64,000 nt of DNA from Polydactylus sextarius (lineage: Eukaryota > Chordata > Actinopteri > Polynemidae), in NCBI GenBank assembly GCA_016801845.1, contig CM028927.1, positions 11,310,001 to 11,374,000 of the forward strand, given 5' to 3'. The position numbers and the translations under genes are program-made. Shown here one piece after another: positions 12,207 through 25,900 of the stretch. The notes beneath the pieces were generated by a model that ran no database searches, was not told the DNA's origin, and saw only the letters and a list, made by a program, of their open reading frames with translations. The number at the start of each line of letters is the position of its first letter. Position 1 is the stretch's first letter.

Positions 12207-14415
12207 AGTTTGTGTGAATGTGCACTGAGGTGTGTTTACCCCTGAGGTAGTGGTATTTCATCTCTTCCTGCATCAGCTCTGCCCTGTAGGGGGTAAGAAG
12301 AGGTATGTGTGTATGTGAGTGTGGTGGAAGATCCAAATAGCTTCGCTCAGGTTAAAAAGACAGGAAAGAAAAAAAAAACAAACTTTTTTTTCTTTTTGTG
12401 GCTCTTTTCAAAGCTTTCTCCCCACGTGTATCATGGCTTCACATGGCTCAGGCTAGCATTTTCTTGCTTCTAAATCTGAATTACTTTGTTTTCCAGTACT
12501 CAAAATCTTTTACAATGGCTTTATTGAGACATCAATCATGTTGTGGCACAGATGTAAACAGATTACCATATCAGCATAGCACTTTCTGTACAAAGAGAGC
12601 TGTACAGGAAGTCATTGGTGTGACATGTAACTACTTTGTATACAATAAAGTGGTTAAATTGCTGTAATGCAGGGCATATGCAAGTATATGACCGGTATCT
12701 TCTCCTAAATCCTAAATTCTTTTCCTGTGATGGCAAAAGCATGACCTCTTCTGTGCTCCCTTTGTCTCCTTCATTGGTAGATACAAAATAAGTTGGTATT
12801 ACTTTTTGGATGTAAGTCAGCACAGTTAATAGAAAAGTGTGAACGTACACAAACTATCCCAGATAACTATAGGCCACTTGTGCTGGACAAGAATTAATTT
12901 TGAGAAACGAAATATCTTGTGTGTCTAGATAACTTTCTTGCTGTACCAACATTTATTAGAATAAACAACATTTTTGGCTCAGTGGGTGTCCATCAGGTGC
13001 CCAATTTGGTGTAAATGATCACTGCAAGAAAACTTGGAGCAATGAAAATGGTGTGTGGACTCGCTTTGATTTTTGCATAATTGCTTGCACACTGTGCAGA
13101 GGGAAACTGTAGGTTTGCCTACGTATTTCTGCCTCAGACAGGGAAACTTTCATTCAAAGTTGCAAAGCCATTTTCAGCCATTTAAGAAATTAGTAATGTT
13201 TATATTTAATGGGAGTGCTGTGAAAAAGGCTCATAGCATTACATTTGTGGCTCTATATCAGTGGTATTAAAGCATGCAAGACTACAAACATTTTAAGTTT
13301 TTCTTGTGTTGTTTTTTCCTCTTTAATGCTGCAGCTTCTTCTTTGCTTTTTAGTACTTTTTTTAAAGTTCCCTGAGACAAAGGAGGGAAGAATTAGAGAA
13401 AGAATGATGGAAAAAATCAGTAGAATATAGTTTCTTGATGGATTTAGCTCATCCATCATTACTTTTTCCTCACAAATTACATAATTTCCCAGTTTCTCAT
13501 TTTTTTCTTTCTCTCGATCACTGTCTGTATCTATGAGTTTAAACTTTCAGTTCATTATCACCCCTGTCTTTATACACAGTTACTGGTATCATTTCTCTTT
13601 CTCACAATCTGTCTCAGTCTTCTGTCTTGGTTTGCCTGTCTCTGAATGAATTCAGTCTTTTATCTTTCTGTTTCTTAATGTCTGTCTCTCAACCCTTCTC
13701 TGTGTCTCTCTTTTCACAATATTAATTCATCCCCCTCACACACACCCCACCCCATCTGTTTCTCTCTCAATTCTTCCTATAAATGTCATTAATTCAGTCC
13801 TGATAACCAGCTCTGTTCTTTTCAGCTCAGCCTGGTGCAGATTATAATTATAATCATTACAATAATGTTAACAGTGCAGTACAGTATTCAGGAGTCAAAT
13901 CCCATGGTGATGTATCTCTCTTGAGTATTTGGAGCTCCTATTCTTTGTGTCATATTGTGGCCACCATAGCCCGCACTGATTACGTCTGCCTGCATTTAAT
14001 ACACGTGGGGCTAGTGTTAATTGATTTTTTTACCCCTTTTCTCTATAAGTGGCCTGTTCAGTGTTACAAGGGAAGAGAGGCGTCACATCATATGTAATAA
14101 CTATTATGGCGAGGGAATATAAATGCCTATTACATAAGTGCTTGTGACTGCTGACTTCATAGTGTCTGTAGTCTGATGTCATTTAGCTATTTTTGGGCAG
14201 TGCACCCACTTTTGTAGGACATGGATGAGTACCTACACTTTCCTGTTCATAAATATTCATAGGTCACTTTACATAATATGAGCAACACTCACACAAACAA
14301 TTATGGCAGTCGGAACTTGTTGTGAAATCTTTAGCTTGTCATTGCAAATCTGAGCATGACGATAAACAAGGCAGTCGTGTATGTGCGTGTGTGTGTGGCA
14401 AGAAGCAATGCTTTC

Positions 14416-14434
14416 AAAAAAAAAAAAAAAAAAA
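14416..14434. repeat. poly(A) run of 19
   Basis: An uninterrupted A run. No retroelement body is recognised immediately upstream. Confidence 0.85.
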
Positions 14435-14951
14435 GAGAGCTCAGGGTCATAATCTGTTCACAGTTTTCTTGGCAACAGCAAGATGTGCCTTTGTGATTAA
14501 AGCAGCAACACTTAAGCATTTCCTTGGGCACAGCTACAGCACTAGTGGTTGACAAGAATTTCTGTATGCGTCACAGCTTTAGTTTTACATCTAGGCATTT
14601 AGGTTATACTGAGAGTGGGCCTGTTGTTCGTCCTGCTTTCAAATTGAACTCTGAACTTTGAATGGACTTTGATTCTATGTACCAAACCTGTTGATTTGCA
14701 TGGCCCTGGTAAGACCCTCTTGGCCTTGGTCATGGCTGGATCTTCTTAACCTTACTTGTTTTGGATAGAAAGCTAATGAGAGCCAGGGTGGTGTAACAAC
14801 CTAGCCAATACACCTTGGATTACTCTCCTGTCTGGTAATATTGATAGTTTTGTGTGTAAATGTGTGTCTGTGTGTGTCTACATGTATGTGAAGATCCAGT
14901 AATCCCAGTAGCTAAGCTGGTAATCCTCTCACGCTGCCCATTAGCCCCTTT

Positions 14952-15001
14952 AGACACACATACACACACACACACACACAGAGAGAGAGGCACACACACA
15001 C
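14952..15001. repeat. compound (AC)/(GA)/(CA) microsatellite
   Basis: Imperfect AC, then GAGAGAGAG, then CA units. Confidence 0.85.
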
Positions 15002-18000
15002 AGTTCCTCCAGGGCAGTCACCCAGGTGTCAGGCAGACTGCTCCTCGGGGAGGGATCACTATGATCAGCCACAGAGCTGGCCCACTTCCCCTGGAGGGAG
15101 TAATGGAGACACTGGCTGGCAATACATACAGATTAAAGGAAGGAGACAAAGGCAGAGAGTGAGATGAAGAGAGAGCAGAGAAAGGGATGTTAAGAATGGA
15201 GGCCGGCCAGATTGGGACAACTGGAGGGGAGAGGAGTAAAGGAAAAAGCTGGGTGTATGGAGAGGTGTATGGAGGAACTGAGAAACACATGAATAAAAAA
15301 AATTGAAGTTATTTGTCCGTGTTATTCTGCTTATTGAACTGGCATCTGTATTGGATGCTGTTATCCAGAAAAATAGAAGCTTTGGGAAACTTTCCTTTCT
15401 ATTATTTGGACAAGAACACCAGATTTCTGCTGTTGTTGAGTGTTTTTTTTTTTCGGTTTGTACACAACGTTTATGCATATCTCTTTTTGCTGTTCCTGTC
15501 TCTGAAATGGCATTAGTTTATCTGTACAGCAATGTTTCAGCTGACATCGTCAAACTGATGATTCACTTGAGCCACAAATAGACTTCCTGAGAAACACAAT
15601 GCCTTTACCTTCTTTCCCTCCTTTAAGTTGATGTGATAATCACCATTTTGACTCTTATGGCCCCTGAAACCTGTAAAACCCCTCAGTTTCATATGTCTGC
15701 TGGTATAAATAATCACTCTATTATTTCTGCCAAACTTTTTACAGGTATGGTATTTGTTGAGACAACATCATCTTGTCTCCCAGCCACCCACTACCCCACT
15801 ACAGTTTAGTAGGGAACTGTGTGGGCAGAAATAGACATGTTTCTCTGAGTATATGAAGGCAACCTCACTGAAGCTCTACTGTTGTGAGTCATTCAGTTTG
15901 AACACTGAACCCACCAGTACTCTGTACTGACATGGGACGACACAGGAATTGTTCCCTTTAGCATGTCACATAACACAAATGGAGAGAAATGGCAACAGTG
16001 ACTCATTGACACTGTGGATACGCTGTTTCTGTTTTCTTGCACCTCTTTGTCTCCTTCGCTGTTTAGGTGCAAGATGTTAAGAGATGTTGTTCTCACTTGG
16101 TTCAGCACCGCATTATTTAAACTTTGTCGTCTTAACGTACCGTGTGCTTAAATGCCTGCTAAATTCTCCACCTCTTGCTCTTCATATACACATCCTCATC
16201 CACATTTCGGCTTTTTTATTGCACATTTCAAGTTCTATTTTTAAGTTACATTACTGAAGAACCACATCGATAAAGATAGGCAGAGATATTTGGCAATGAA
16301 AATGTGAAGAGTCTTGTCCAAGAGTCCTTGGTGCACTGTAAAGCAGAGGAGTTCAGAGTGAAGTGGATGTGAATGTAACTCAACAGCAGTTCACAGTTCA
16401 GTGTATGGAAGAGACGTACCTCTCTTGCCTCACTTTGTTCCTGCTCTGTATCCTCTCTGTGCCCTTCCTCTGCTTTTTAAAGGAATGTCTGTTGGTCACC
16501 ACGCTGGCTGGATGCTGTGGTGGTTCAGAAAAAGGAAGCTGAATGAAAGTAGAAATGCCATGGTGGAAAAAAAAAGACCAGAATTCTCAACTCCAAGTTT
16601 AGAGAGAGCACAGCTTAAATAGGTTACTTGTAAGAAATGAAAAAAAATATGAAAAAAGAGACTAAAGCAAATACACTGGAAAGATGAAAAATGAGCAGAA
16701 ACAACTGCAACAGCTGTGGGCACTGCCCATGAGTGCAGCAAAAAGCACATGTATCTGGACCCTTAAGGCAACATGGACAATTTTGAGTATATTCAGCCGA
16801 CAGGTATGTGTTGCTGAAGTTTGGGTATGCTGTCCTGTTTCATTTTATCTTTCTATCACCTTTATGAGACACTGCATGTCAGACTACAAGATACTGTCAA
16901 GGAAGAATCTTAGAGTTATTTTTTGCGATCTTGACGGCTTATTGTGCAGTTGAGCATCCATCAACTTGCACCAAAATGCCTAAAAGTTGTGAAACTCTAA
17001 AACTTCCCTGGAGGCTCAATACAATACAGACCCAGCTAATTAGCTGTCTGTGACCTTGGCTTACAGTACTCCACACTGCTGATCATTGCTTATGTGAACA
17101 TTTAGTCCATGACAGCCTAAACTGCAGTTTGAGTTGCTAGGCTAACGAGAGAAAAAAACATCACAGGATGAATGTGTCTTCTGGTGATGCTGGAGCCTGA
17201 TTTCTTCGTGTGTCACTCATGTAATCTTACTTATAAGTTCAATATCTTCTAAACTACATTTAATATAACCTTTTACGTAATTGCTCTTGTGCGCACATGC
17301 AAATATAATGGATGGGTTACAAGTAGGGATCTAGTAAGTCTTTGTTTCTCCACCCTGGAGGGAGAATCAGAGAATGGAGCAGAGACGGACATACATTAGA
17401 AGACATAAAGGCCCAGACAGAGAGAGAGTAAGAACAATCTGTTTCTCCCTGCTCTATTGCTCGCTCCATTATCCTTCAGGACAGAAATACAAGAATTCAA
17501 TTAAGAGCTCATGTAGTGACCTTAACACACATGCACATGTGTGAACACACAGTGTTGCTGTATCAATTAATCACTGTCTGTCACTTGACCATTATAGCCT
17601 GTGTATTCTCACTGGACCATGGGGATTATATATATATTGTGTGTGTACCTCTCAAATGTCATTCTGCTTTATAATGACCATTGTTATTCCCAACTTCTAA
17701 AATGTTAGCTCCAACAGGCCCCTTTAATAGGGTTTTTGTGTGATTTTTTTGTGCTTATGTGTGTGTGTGGGTCCACATCATTAGTATGCAGGACTATGCA
17801 CTAGCCTTGTGTTATTAAACATTAAAACTAGATGACAGAATATGGCCTCAGCCCTAGGGCTTAAAGTAACATACGAGGACACACTCAAAGAGACGCACAC
17901 AGTGGCAACTTCAAGACATCCACTCAATATTTCACACATGTCCACTGGAGGCTAAAGCTATTTCATGTTTGATAATGAAAGCAACAATTTCGAATGAAGA

Positions 18001-21000
18001 ATACCTTTTATTTCCACACAATAGCTTATTAAAATCCTTGACTCTGGTAGACATGTTGCTATTGATGTCATGATCTGCACAGGAACTGAAGAGACTCGCT
18101 GGACTTGTGACAGGTACTCATTTCACTCACCATTTTGTGAGGGTAAATTTGATGACAGTTTCATTTATTTAGTGTGCTGCACTACTGCGGTGCATGCATG
18201 TCTATATAGTATGCTGTAAATGTTACACATATTTACCTCTGTATTTATAATTATCCAAGACAACCCTTAAGTCAGGCTCATGAAGAAGAAGGCAATGAGG
18301 ATAAGAGCACCCCAGGGTAATTTTATGGATAGAAGCTATATTTACCATTATAAACACTGCTATAGAACAAAGTACATTTGGATATTATAATTACCAAACA
18401 AGCCATCTGTCCACAAATTCAGTATATAGTATTAAAGTGTAGTGAAGTGGAGCCAGAGTGTTCTTATAGTATCCTGAATGTGAAGTTTAAAACGTTCTTA
18501 CTGGAGCTGATTCATTTCCCCTTAGTTCTACCATCAGCAGGTAAAGACTGCTGTAGTGTCAGTCCACCCATCAGACTAACAATTTATGATACTGAAGTTG
18601 GGAATCCCAGGTCAACTGCTTTAAAAAGTTAAGAAAACCATCTGGTATTCAGTCATATTTCAACTCAACAAACTACTCCTAGAACTACCATGTGCTCTTT
18701 TCTTTAATTTAAATTAAATTTGAAATTACCTAATAATCTTTTTACATGTCACATCAGAGCTGAAAACTCTCTTTCTCAACATATTATGCCTTCCTTAAAG
18801 TGTAGTGTATCACCAGACTAAAATGCAGTGTTTCACTGTCCCCTCTGGTTAAAAGTTAAGGCTTAATGTCTTTCTCTGAAGTGTGTGTCTGGGAGCGTTA
18901 CACCTGTAACTACACCAAACACCACTGCCACGGTATATTGACATGTCCTGAGGTACACTTTTACATCACTGCAGGGTGAGAACTTAAAGAATTGGACGTC
19001 AGCAAAAGCAAGATTTATTTCAGGTTGGTGTTTAGTTACTCTTAAACAGAGGGGGAGTTTTTGGAGGTGGCAGGACAAACTACAAATAAGCAAAATCTCT
19101 GCAGGCAAAGCTGAGGAGGAGCAGCTGCTCGGTGCAGGAATGCAGTCCTTTGAAAGACTGACCTCGTGTCCTTGCTCTTCCTCTATACCCTGTATAACCA
19201 TAAATGTTGAAGTATGTTTGGCAGACTACCAAATTCAGTACAAGAAATGCTTTCAGAAATGTCTCAATTTTTTGGCATTTTCGCTCAAAAGAGGTTACCT
19301 AAATATGAAGGGACTTGGGAGCGGCTACTAGTTTGATGGTGTGTGAAAATCCTAACTGCTCCTCACACTTTGATTTCCCTCTGGAAATCCCTGCTCGCTG
19401 CTTGAGGGTGAAATTTTGTTTCCTAAATAAAATTTTAGTTGATTTAAAAAAAAACACACACACACATTGTAACTCACTTTAAATGTAGTGCTATTTCTTT
19501 TTTTTTTTCAATATAATTGATTTTTAGTTTAATTTTGTTGCCTTATGGTGAGCGCATGCTTCATTTAGTTAATTTAGTTTTATCCTTCACACATGAAACA
19601 CAAGGGTGTGGAGAATATTGCTGTGGTTTTTGTTGTCTTTGTTTTTAATGTAGATGTGTGTTTATCACACAAGACAGTGGTGCCAAAAGCCTTCAGGCAG
19701 TAAACCATGTGAATATTCAACCGTTCGCATGCATTTATGTACATGTGAGCGTTTGCCAAATGTTGTGTGCTGCATGTGTATGTAGCTTTGTTACTTGGTG
19801 TGTTTGTGCATGTGCACATCAGTCTACTGTTTTACTGTGTGACACTATGTTGTGTGGTTGTTTGTTGCCCCTAACAAGTCAAAGAAGCTGTTATTACCGC
19901 AGGCAAGGTTATACACCTTGGTATACTCACACAATGGGCTACAAGGTTGTTTACTGCAGTAATACATGATAGCTGACCTCAAGAAAATCTTAATATTATC
20001 TACTTAAGTATTACCTTGCTGAATTTTAGTTGTTGCTCAGCAAGCTAAAGCTAATTTTCAGTGTAATTTGATTAATCACCTTGTACTTAAATGCATTATT
20101 GTTAGAGGGATAAACAAGACTTGTACCCAAACAAGAGTCTAAATGCAGAACATATATATTTAATATTCCATTATTTTTGTCATTGTGTATTTTCCTGGCA
20201 GGCATACTGGTCAGCAGTCTAGAATAGCTTTACAACTAAGGTAAGCAGAGGTACTAGAGAAGTAAGAAGTTCTGTCCATAGTGTTGTTCAGTGTTTTATG
20301 CCCCTAAACTGAAATGAAAAGAGACTGTTTCTACAGAAGAGGTCAGATGACCTAGCTCATTTAAAGAGTAACTATGCAGTCCAATAATTCTGTTTGCACT
20401 CTGATCAAGGGTGCAACTCCTCACTGTACTACAATGCTGCATCACTGTTGGCTGTGATTACAACCACAGCAGACCACACTTGGCACTTAGCAACCCTGAA
20501 GTGTGATGATGAGTTATGGAAAGAAAAGAAAAGAGCCTCCATATCGGTGCCAAACTTTGTGTGTATATGAAATATTTGACGTTTATTCAAGCTGATTTGT
20601 GTTTTTCTGTTAAACTGCTTGATATTTATTCCACTTGGGTGTTATTTGTGTGTAGGAAGGTACATTGTTCATTGTCATAATTTATCTCCAAATTATCATA
20701 CAGTCATAAATCTTGTCCATATTCTCTCACTGTAAAACCAAATTTACAATTTAATGTTTGCTTGTACCAACTTAAAATTATACACTGCTATTGACATCAC
20801 TTTTTTGCCATTTGTTGTCTGCTGCCTTTAACTTATGACAGCACCCAGACAATTGACAGGATATCATACTTGGATCCTCACATTATATTAACATTTAAAT
20901 CATACATCAAAATGAAGTAAGCATTTAATAATATTGTAATTAATTCACAAAAAAGTTTTTGCAAACACTTCCTACACTGTTGGGAGTGTACACTAGAGTG

Positions 21001-23107
21001 TATATCATCTCTGCTGTTGGTCTCAACTTGCACGTGTGCGTGTGTGTGCGCATGCACATCTCCCTTCATATTTCTTCTCCTGCATTCTGCGCCTGTCTCT
21101 TACCGTCCCATCTCATCCTCTCTTTCCCTCTTGTCTCCCACCATCCATATATCTCTCTAATGACTGTCCCTTTAAGGTGCTGTCAGCCCTGACACCTCCC
21201 CTTTAAATGCCAGCAGACACATGCAGTCTGTCTCTACATATCTACAAAGTACAGGTGTGTGCACTTGCATACACACATCATTTGTGTGTGTCTCATATTA
21301 ATGTGTGTGTCCTTCCTGTTACATATATTCATGTGTTTGTTTGGTCCTTACTACAGTACGTATGCATGTCAGGTTTAATAGTAAGTGATGGGGTAGCCTG
21401 CAGCCTAAACAAGCGTTAGCTCAGGGGGGCAGCACTGACTATCTATCTAACTGCCTTAGAGTGAGAGAAAGACAGAGAGAGGCAGACGCAGGGTCTGAGG
21501 AGGAAGGAGGTACACAACATTTATCATTTAATAGCGGAAGCAACAACTCCTTTTTAAACAGTGGAAGGACACTGTTTTCTGTTGCTGTGGAAAGTCTCAT
21601 GAGAGAAACTAAGTCTGTTCAAGAGCAGCTCAGCTTTGAAAACCTGTTCTGCCAGAAAATTATTTCTCCTGGTGTCTTACTGTGTCTGTTGACAAGACAA
21701 TTACACATCCATTTTGAAAGCAGAGTGTGGTGACGTGCAAATATGTAAAAGTCAGAGTTATTACTTTAGATTATGTAAGCACTTAATTATTTAAACTTGT
21801 GTAGCGTTGTACATCATAAAAGCAAAGATACTGACAGTCAAAAAGTTTTTATTCTATGAAAATTTGCACATTAAGGATGTGAGGAGAAGCTTTATTCTAT
21901 TATATGTGCAACTGAGTCTCTGTATGTTTGTCTTACATCCTGTGGGGCTGACAGGGAGGTTAATCCACCATTCAACCCCATCAAAGTGTTTCTGCTCGGG
22001 GGTTGTACAAAGAGCAGCGATGGTCCCTGTCACCTCCAAAGCTCTGGGACACAGAGCACCCCACCTACTCCACAATGCACCATAAAAGGGGCTTATCGTG
22101 CATCACACCAATGCTCAGACAGACTGAAAGGAATGAATGTTTACACAGCTGGGTGCTAATAAATGTGACAGACAGTGACACACACATACACACACATATA
22201 GTCTAGTACATGCATATGAGCAGATGCACACTGCTTATATGTGACAAGATGAAAAGGGGGGGATGCATATGAAGGCTGATGCCCTGTTTTTAGATTTTAG
22301 AAACACATATGGACACACTGCACATTGATGAGCATGCACACAAACCAAAAGACAAAATCTGGCAGCATTGGATGCTATCTGCTGGAAGGAAATTGGTTTT
22401 CTCCCATTCTGACTTTCAGTCTGGTGTCACCAAGTGTGTGTCCATGTGTATTCAAGCATATGTGTATGCAGTTTGGCAAGGTTTACTCTGCCTTTTTGTG
22501 AAAAAAATCTGTGAGGGCTCATGTTTTGTGTGTGTGCGGAGGTCATTGAATCAGAATATTTGGTCTTTGATTCAGTGTCTTGGTTAAATATTTGCTTTGT
22601 ACCCAGCAGATACATCATGATTTTATGGTTCAGAGCCTTATAGTAGCTACAGCGATTAAGTATTCAGTTAGACAGTGATTCCCTCTTGCTGTCTTTTGGG
22701 TGTATTAAGTGTTTTATTCAGCTTATCGTACATTTTAAAGAATTAAAGACCTAACATATCTTTGTCTTTCACCCACTCGCTCTCTCTCTTACTCTCACTC
22801 TGTGTGTGATGAATGGAGCCAGTCAATGAGTAGGGTGTGAGGGTGACCTGGCCAGGGGGCCTATGTGTATTTGTGTGCATTTGGTTGTCTGTGCCACTGA
22901 ATTTACTTGCGTGAGACTAATTTAATGGATAGCATGCCAACATGGTCAAGGACCTCCCTTCACACATGCAAAGACACACACTTGTACTACAACACAGGTA
23001 CACTGAAGTACACACCCTAGAGTTCAGGGTTGGTAGTGAGTGACTGATTTACAACACATACCAGTCACTATTGACCACATGTACTGTAACCTTAAAAAAT
23101 GACTGTG

Positions 23108-23111
<4 letters not shown>

Positions 23112-23140
<29 letters not shown>

Positions 23141-23153
23141 CAGTCAGTCAGTC
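23112..23153. repeat. (TG)14 followed by (CAGT)3
   Basis: A perfect TG run to 23140, then three CAGT units. A long alternating purine-pyrimidine run of this kind can adopt Z-DNA. Confidence 0.9.
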
Positions 23154-24590
23154 ACTCAGGCTACTGTTGTTAATCAATCACTCACCACAGACCCTGAACT
23201 TTAGACACGTCTACAGGAAATATATCTACAGGACATGAAGTGGATGAGAGGGAAGGAGGAGAAAAGGAGATGAGGGATGACAGGATAAATGATAGCTTTT
23301 TTAAAAAAATACTTGTCATGGCACTAACATTAACCTTTAACATTTTGCTCAGGGTAAACATATTAATAGGAAAGGTTTATTAAAAAGTTGAAGTAGCAAT
23401 GCATTTTTTCTTACATTTCCCTCACACAATCTCCATTGCAATTTTACAAATTAAATTCATGAACCAAATATGATATTTTAGTGAAAAAGGTGTTGTGTTG
23501 TAACATGTTCTTGCTAAAAATTTTCAGTGAATAGTGATGACCTTCACTTTTACCAGTTTTAATATAATTATACTTCCAACAGTAATCCATTTTCTAAAGT
23601 CTGAAAATGTTTGTAATAGAGATGAATGGTGAATAAAATGACTATAGTGTAAAGGATGCACTTCATCCTCTTAATTCTTGCCAAGAAAGCACACAAATGT
23701 TAAATCAAGATAAAATCACTACTTTTAGATACTAATAAAAATAACTGTAATTCCATCTGCTATTACTTCTGTTCTCAGGGGCATTTGTATCTGCAGTTAG
23801 TTATTGACTGCGTGCAGTTTGTTAGAAATTGGCATAGACATAGAACAGATACATGCTCCCCACCCAGCCTGTGTGTGTGCGTGCATATGTGTGCATGGGA
23901 TCATCAGACACCTCTGATGATCATCTGAATATTAACTAGTAACTGTATGATGAAATAAAGCTGAAATAAGAGAAACTGATTTTTTATAAGAAATAAAGTA
24001 ACTACACTATTCAAACTAATAAGTAATAATATTGGATTGCGTGTGGGGCTAGATTAAAAAAGTCTTCATTGCTGTAAAATGGATCAAACGTGGTGGGTTT
24101 GATTTTAAAATAAATTGCTTTTTAAAAGAATGTATAGATTTTTAAAGATGTCATTTAAAATATGTTGCAGTGTGTGACTAGTCACTATTGACTAGTCCCC
24201 GTTGTATTCGTGAATGAGGTATCGTCATTTTAATTTGTTTTACGTCATATCTTTATGTCTGCAATATATAATGTTTAAGATGCAGGAGAAAGGTATAATC
24301 ACAATTTTATTATCTCTGTTGGTAGGGGGTCAGTTATATATATATATCGAGTGTTGTAAATACTCAATATAGTAAAACTGGTTTCAATGAATTACATGAG
24401 ACTAGAGGGTACAAAAGAATATGTTTCACATCTTCTCATTCCTCCTAAATTTAATTGCACATCTCTGAAAAGTATAAAAAAGTGAAATTATTTCATAACT
24501 CACTATCAATAGTTATTTGCAGAATTTGAATGGAATGAGGCGGAAATCCTGCCTCTTCACACAAACATCTTTCTTTTTCTCTATTCATTT

Positions 24591-24724
24591 CAATTCAGTT
24601 GTATTTATATAGCGCCAAATCATAAAAACATTTATCTTGAGGCACTTCACATAGAGAATGAGACAATGGGGAGGAAAAACTCCCTTTTAACAGGAAAAAA
24701 CCTCCAGCAGAACCAGGCTCAGGC
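24591..24724 (-). mobile_element. LINE 3' terminal fragment, reverse orientation
   Basis: Read on the minus strand, this begins GAGCCTGGTTCTGCTGGAGG, then CCTGTTAAAAGGGAGTTTTT, then a stretch meaning 'aagTGCCTcaagataaatg', and ends GCGCTATATAAATACAACTG AATTG. This is the well-known 3' untranslated end of an L2/Rex-like LINE widespread in teleosts. The same sequence family is seen again at 45471-45650. Confidence 0.75.
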
Positions 24725-25066
24725 TACTCCACTCCTAAAACTCAAGCAGAAACTGTAATAATATATGCATATAAAATAAGTGCAAGTGGAGAAAGATATC
24801 TCATGATGTGCAAGTGTGCAAGGTGAACAGACATTCACAACAACACTCTCACACACAATAAAAAACTTGGACAGGGAGCAGGGATGATCACTACGCGTTC
24901 TGTTAGTCTGTAAACCTTGTACAAATACTCCAACACTACTGCAACAATTTTGCAGGTATTTTTTCATATTGTCAAAATGAATTGTTGTAAACATCATTTG
25001 TTTAGTACCGACTGTACCAACCGTAGTTCCAAGCATTTTGATCCGTATGAGTAGCTGACCTTGCAC
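24725..25066 (-). mobile_element. left arm of a 340-360 bp inverted repeat, LINE 3' UTR
   Basis: This segment is the imperfect reverse complement of 25541-25900. Shared landmarks include GTGCAAGGTCAGCTACTCAT, TTGCACATCATGAGATATCT and TTATATGCATATATTATTAC. It lies directly upstream (minus strand) of the LINE terminal fragment 24591-24724, so it is probably part of that LINE's 3' UTR. Confidence 0.75.
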
Positions 25067-25073
25067 ACATTCA

Positions 25074-25454
25074 ATGCAGAGAGAACGAATACTGACAGGA
25101 AGTAGGACCAGAGATCATATTTCTTCTGTAATAGCTGCTCTTCATTGGCTTCCTGTACAACCCAGGATAGAATTCAAAATCCTCCTGCTTGACTATAAAG
25201 CCCTTAATTATCAGGCTCCATCATATCTTAAGGAGCTCATAGTTCCTTATTATACTAATAGATCACTTTGATCACACACTGCTGGTTTACTTGTGGTCCC
25301 TAGAGTCTGTAAGACCAGAATGGGAGGTAAAGCCTTCAGTTATCAGGCTCCTCTCTTATGGAACCAGCTCCCAGTTTGGGTCCAGGAGGCAGACACCCTT
25401 TCTACATTTAAGGTTAGACTAAAAACATTCCTTTATGATAAAGCTTATAATTAA
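25074..25454 (+). pseudogene. C-terminal end of a LINE reverse transcriptase protein, one internal stop
   Basis: A single frame of 126 codons is interrupted by one stop (TGA at 25269-25271). It reads TRDHISSVIAALHWLPVQPR, IEFKILLLDYKALN and QAPSYLKELI before the stop, and KAFSYQAPLLWNQLP and TFKVRLKTFLYDKAYN after it. This is the conserved C-terminal region of ORF2 in fish L2/CR1/Rex-type non-LTR retrotransposons. The stop lies where a CGA Arg codon is expected (N-R-S-L-stop-S), consistent with CpG decay. The catalytic domains are absent: this is a 5'-truncated copy. It sits between two inverted arms. Confidence 0.85.
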
Positions 25455-25540
25455 GGATGGTTCAGGTGGGACGTGGACCTGTCTGAAGAGGAAAAAATCC
25501 CTTTTAACAGGAAGAAAACTCCAGCAGAACCAGGGTCAGA
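25455..25540. mobile_element. LINE 3' UTR start fused to an inverted terminal piece
   Basis: GGATGGTTCAGGTGGGACGT continues the LINE 3' UTR on the + strand. Then GAGGAAAAAATCCCTTTTAA and CCAGCAGAACCAGGGTCAGA are in the orientation opposite to what that LINE should show. The junction is near 25487. Confidence 0.6.
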
Positions 25541-25900
25541 GTGCAAGGTCAGCTACTCATGCGGATCAGAATGCTTGGAACTACAGTCAGTACTATATAA
25601 ATGATGTTTACATAATTTCATTTTGACAATATAATAAAAATAACTGCAAAATTGTTGCAGCCAAACACTACAGACTGTCTTATGCTTAGCTTTTCTTCTG
25701 GAGTATTTGTACAAGGTTTTCAGACTGACAGAACGCTTAGTTATCATCCCTGCTCACTGTCCGAGTTTATTGTGTGTGAGTGTTGGTGTAAATGTCTGTT
25801 CACCTTGCACACTTGCACATCATGAGATATCTTCCTCCACTTGTACTTATTTTATATGCATATATTATTACAGTTTCTGCTTGAGTTTTAGGAGTGGAGT
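25541..25900 (+). mobile_element. right arm of the inverted repeat, LINE 3' UTR
   Basis: It begins GTGCAAGGTCAGCTACTCAT and ends in TTTTAGGAGTGGAGT, mirroring 25066-24725 with small indels. The expected terminal LINE sequence after 25900 is missing. Confidence 0.75.

Larger units (their letters stand above)
11481..24590. other. intronic DNA without a recognised gene
   Basis: The DNA is AT-rich with many CA/GT stretches and a pyrimidine-rich part at about 13480-13760. Short open frames arise mainly from simple repeats and carry no domain motif. Microsatellites are listed separately. Confidence 0.6.

Noticed and set aside
15065..15478. 137-codon open frame on the minus strand
   Set aside because: It is low-complexity Ser/Leu/Pro from purine-rich + strand DNA and overlaps unrelated frames with similar openness. 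No family is recognised.
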